Shown: positions 61,701 through 64,000 of the stretch, piece by piece
Numbering within the stretch: position 1 is the first letter of the stretch
Layout of the letters: every line of letters starts with the position of its first letter
Origin: Mastacembelus armatus
Lineage: Eukaryota; Chordata; Actinopteri; Synbranchiformes; Mastacembelidae
Reading direction: 5' to 3'
Length of the DNA: 64,000 nucleotides
Assembly: GCF_900324485.2 (NCBI RefSeq)
Contig: NC_046640.1
Location: 12,779,357 to 12,843,356 of the forward strand
Notes under the pieces: model-generated
The model's input: only the letters and a program-made list of their open reading frames with translations
Told to the model about the DNA's origin: nothing
The model's database searches: none
Made by a program: the position numbers and the translations under genes

Positions 61701-63176
61701 TATCAGCCTGTGGCTGGTATTCACCCACTGACTCTCACCTGTAAAGACACAGAGACAATTCATAAGTTAGTGCACCAAATTAAAAAGAACAAACGAGAGT
61801 TCCCCTTTCTTTCAGTAATGATGGTGGTTAATGCAGGTATACGCTAAATGCGCATGCACAACAGAAACCTGGCAAGATCAGTGTTTATGTGGGCTCCACA
61901 GATGTGTGTTTCACTGCACAGGGTTTGTATATGTCCAGTAAAGTATTGTACTTTTTGAAAATATTACTGTATGATGGTCAGAAATAGCTTTACTGTTTAA
62001 TTCACTACATCACTTGCATCTATAATTATATCTGTTCATTTTTAAAAGCACAGTGGGTCACAGTCGAGTGTGTATTTGTTTCTGTTCTTAGCATTCAGAG
62101 AGGAGAAGTTATAGGGGAAAGTTTCCTGGCAGCGACTTCCAGGACAGAGGTTTGAGACTGCCAGTTACAACCTTATTAGGAATCATCTGTGCACGCCGTC
62201 TCTCAATTGAGGGTTTACAGACACTCTTTCCTCTTGCTCTACCTCACTTTCTCCACATCTTTCCTCTCCTCTGTTTGTTCTCTCTTTTTGCTTTTCTGTT
62301 TCCCTCCCTCGTAACATCAGCTGATGATCAGGAGGTTTCAGCTGATCATTGTCTCTTTCCTTCCGAACACACTTGCCCAGTACTTTAATACAGAGAAAAA
62401 TAGTGACTTGTTGAGAACTTACTTCAGTTCAGTGTTCATACCAGAGGTAATGAAAATTGATTCTTTATAAAACAAAGTGTTCCTTTTCCTCCCACAGAGT
62501 GCAACTCAGTGATAGAAACAGTGTAGAGCCTGCAATATTAGCCCCTCTGAGTTTGCGTCTGCTTGGAAAAGATTAACTTTCTAGGTCATCGCTTTGTGGG
62601 AACTTGGGATGCAGTATTTGAGCCACCCACAGCATTAGCCAGTTGATCGTTACATTACTGAGACTTTAGGGAGGTGCGATCAAACATTTGGACTGCAAAC
62701 CTCCATTTTGTTTTTCAGTTTAAGGCTGTTTCAACAAGTGAGTCTCTTTTCTCTAAGTCAAGCTCTCTAGCTATCTTGTGACCTTAGTCAGTGCTTGCTC
62801 ATTTGTGAAAAGTAGGACACTTGGAAACACTGACAAAATTGACTTGGTATTTTTGAAGTCCTGTAGTCAGTTTCATGTCTCGGTGTGATTTCCCTTATCT
62901 GTGCCCCTTTCATCACCCTGCCAGACCAAGATTGCCCTGCACAGTGTGACATGGAAATACTGTATATGTGTACACATTGACCTATAGGCCTATTAACATT
63001 AATAGAATTAAAAGTAAGTCTCCCTCAAGCATGGTAAGAAACGATTCCAATAAATCCAATTTCACACAACACAAACACTGAGTATAATTCAGTTTACACA
63101 CAAAGAATTTATCAAAACTCCCAGACATAAATTGTAAGACTGCCATATATTTATAGGCTAAACGTGGGAAGGGTTA

Positions 63177-63209
63177 AAAAAAAAAAAAGAAAAAAAAAAA
63201 AAAAAAAAA
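63177..63209. repeat. poly(A) tract
   Basis: About 31 A residues interrupted twice by G. Confidence 0.9.
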
Positions 63210-63464
63210 GAAGATGGGGAGCGCTGCTGGGATCCTGAACAGGAAGATAAAAAACAATGTTTTTACTGATCTGGAATAATGTTATGAAACATTCAAAAAA
63301 AAGAATTACAAGCCACTGTGGTAAGTTTTGGCTCCCTGCCTACAATGCACAGTGTGAGAGTCTGTTTATCTTCAGAATGGAATAAAAGTGTTTGATTAGT
63401 GGGTGAATGTGTGAGAAAGTGAGAACAGGACAGAGAGAAGGGGAGTGGTTGGAAGTGGGAGAGA

Positions 63465-63501
63465 ATGTGTGTGTATGTGTATGTATGTGTATGTGTGTGG
63501 G
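63465..63501. repeat. GTGTAT/GT microsatellite
   Basis: Interrupted tract of tgtgtg and tatgtg units. Confidence 0.9.
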
Positions 63502-63840
63502 TGTGAAACCAAGTGTGAGAGAGAGTATGTGTACAGAAGGGTGGAGGACAGCGCTGAGAGGGGACAGTTGATGAGATATAATTATAGTCTGCAGTTTAGC
63601 AACCAAACATCCCAGCCCAGCAGGCATGATGGCTGACATTGTCCACTCCATTCCAAAATGCTGCTTTCCACTCTTTAAAATGTCATCTACACACACAGTC
63701 ATTGTGTTCTCTGCTTCAAATGTCTCCTTTCGTTAAGCTTCTGCAGGTGTGATTCCTTTTCATAGCTCAGTTCACACCAAAAAGCCTTGACATCTGTTTC
63801 TCCAACAGTGGCTCATCGGGTGTTTCAGATATTTTAGCTA

Positions 63841-63860
63841 ATGTGTGTGTGTGTGTGTAC
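63841..63860. repeat. (GT)n microsatellite
   Basis: About nine GT units. Confidence 0.9.
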
Positions 63861-64000
63861 ATGTGGGGTGGCGTGGCCGACCTTCCTCTTTGCCTCTCAA
63901 ACAGGGCTCCTTGGAGATGACATCTGAACAGAACTAACGTGCACCCTCCGTCATTCACTGACTGCACTATCATTTTTCAGGCAACTCTCCTGAGCAGACT

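Larger units (their letters stand above)
61701..64000. other. kank2: kank2 5' UTR piece and upstream intron
   Basis: The first coding exon extends upstream as 5' UTR to an acceptor at about 61739. The rest is probably an intron, or the promoter region, of kank2. It holds an A-rich tract (63177-63209) and GT-type microsatellites (63465-63501, 63841-63860). No other exon could be supported. Confidence 0.55.

Overview
The window is vertebrate, almost certainly teleost, genomic DNA. It spans an entire fish globin cluster of the MN type, which is named for its flanking genes. At the left are mpg (plus strand, 1517-2818) and nprl3 (minus strand, 3746-12242), lying tail to tail. At the right is kank2 (minus strand, 55869-61700, its first non-coding exon probably beyond or in the last 2 kb). 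Between them lie intact three-exon alpha and beta globin genes with canonical globin intron positions, plus two beta-globin relics. The organism call rests on this synteny, fish-type alpha chains (MSL/MTSL start, KYR end), beta chains with Ser at F9, and fish-type dispersed repeats.

Layout of the globin region (13.6-52.5 kb): beta-a (-) 13606-14330, alpha-a (+) 15482-16197, psi-beta-1 (+, exon 3 only) 17643-17771, alpha-b (-) 19301-20788, divergent beta-b (-) 24875-25773, beta-c (-) 27191-27830, alpha-c (+) 28749-29467, psi-beta-2 (promoter and 3' UTR traces only) about 30850-31290. Then comes a tandem array of alpha(-)/beta(+) head-to-head units: alpha1/beta1, alpha2/beta2, alpha3/beta3, alpha4/beta4 and a terminal alpha5 with no beta. 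In total there are 8 apparently intact alpha genes and 7 apparently intact beta genes. Beta-a/alpha-a and beta-c/alpha-c are head-to-head pairs that look like copies of one ancestral block (beta- alpha+ psi-beta+ alpha-). By sequence type I infer that the left-hand pairs are embryonic/larval-like and the array is the adult set; the sequence alone cannot prove expression timing.

The array repeats with a period of about 4.57-4.58 kb (units 2-4). Unit 1 is 6.33 kb because it keeps about 1.7 kb that units 2-4 lack. The beta copies alternate in type: 1 and 3 end in Tyr, 2 and 4 in His, with linked non-coding differences. This suggests a two-unit (about 9.15 kb) block was itself duplicated. Alpha1 and alpha5 at the array edges share one exon 2 type, and alpha2-4 share another.

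The intron of nprl3 at 8338-9123 carries three evenly spaced NF-E2/MARE-like sites with GATA and CACC motifs. This is the location expected for the globin major regulatory element (counterpart of mammalian MCS-R2/HS-40), so nprl3 probably hosts the distal enhancer for the whole cluster. Further candidate regulatory structure includes a GATA-containing block upstream of six alpha genes and a palindrome with a MARE/AP-1 core in each arm between each array beta and the next alpha. Repeats are modest: several microsatellites, one SINE-like element, two copies of a retroposon tail repeat and one short hAT-like MITE.
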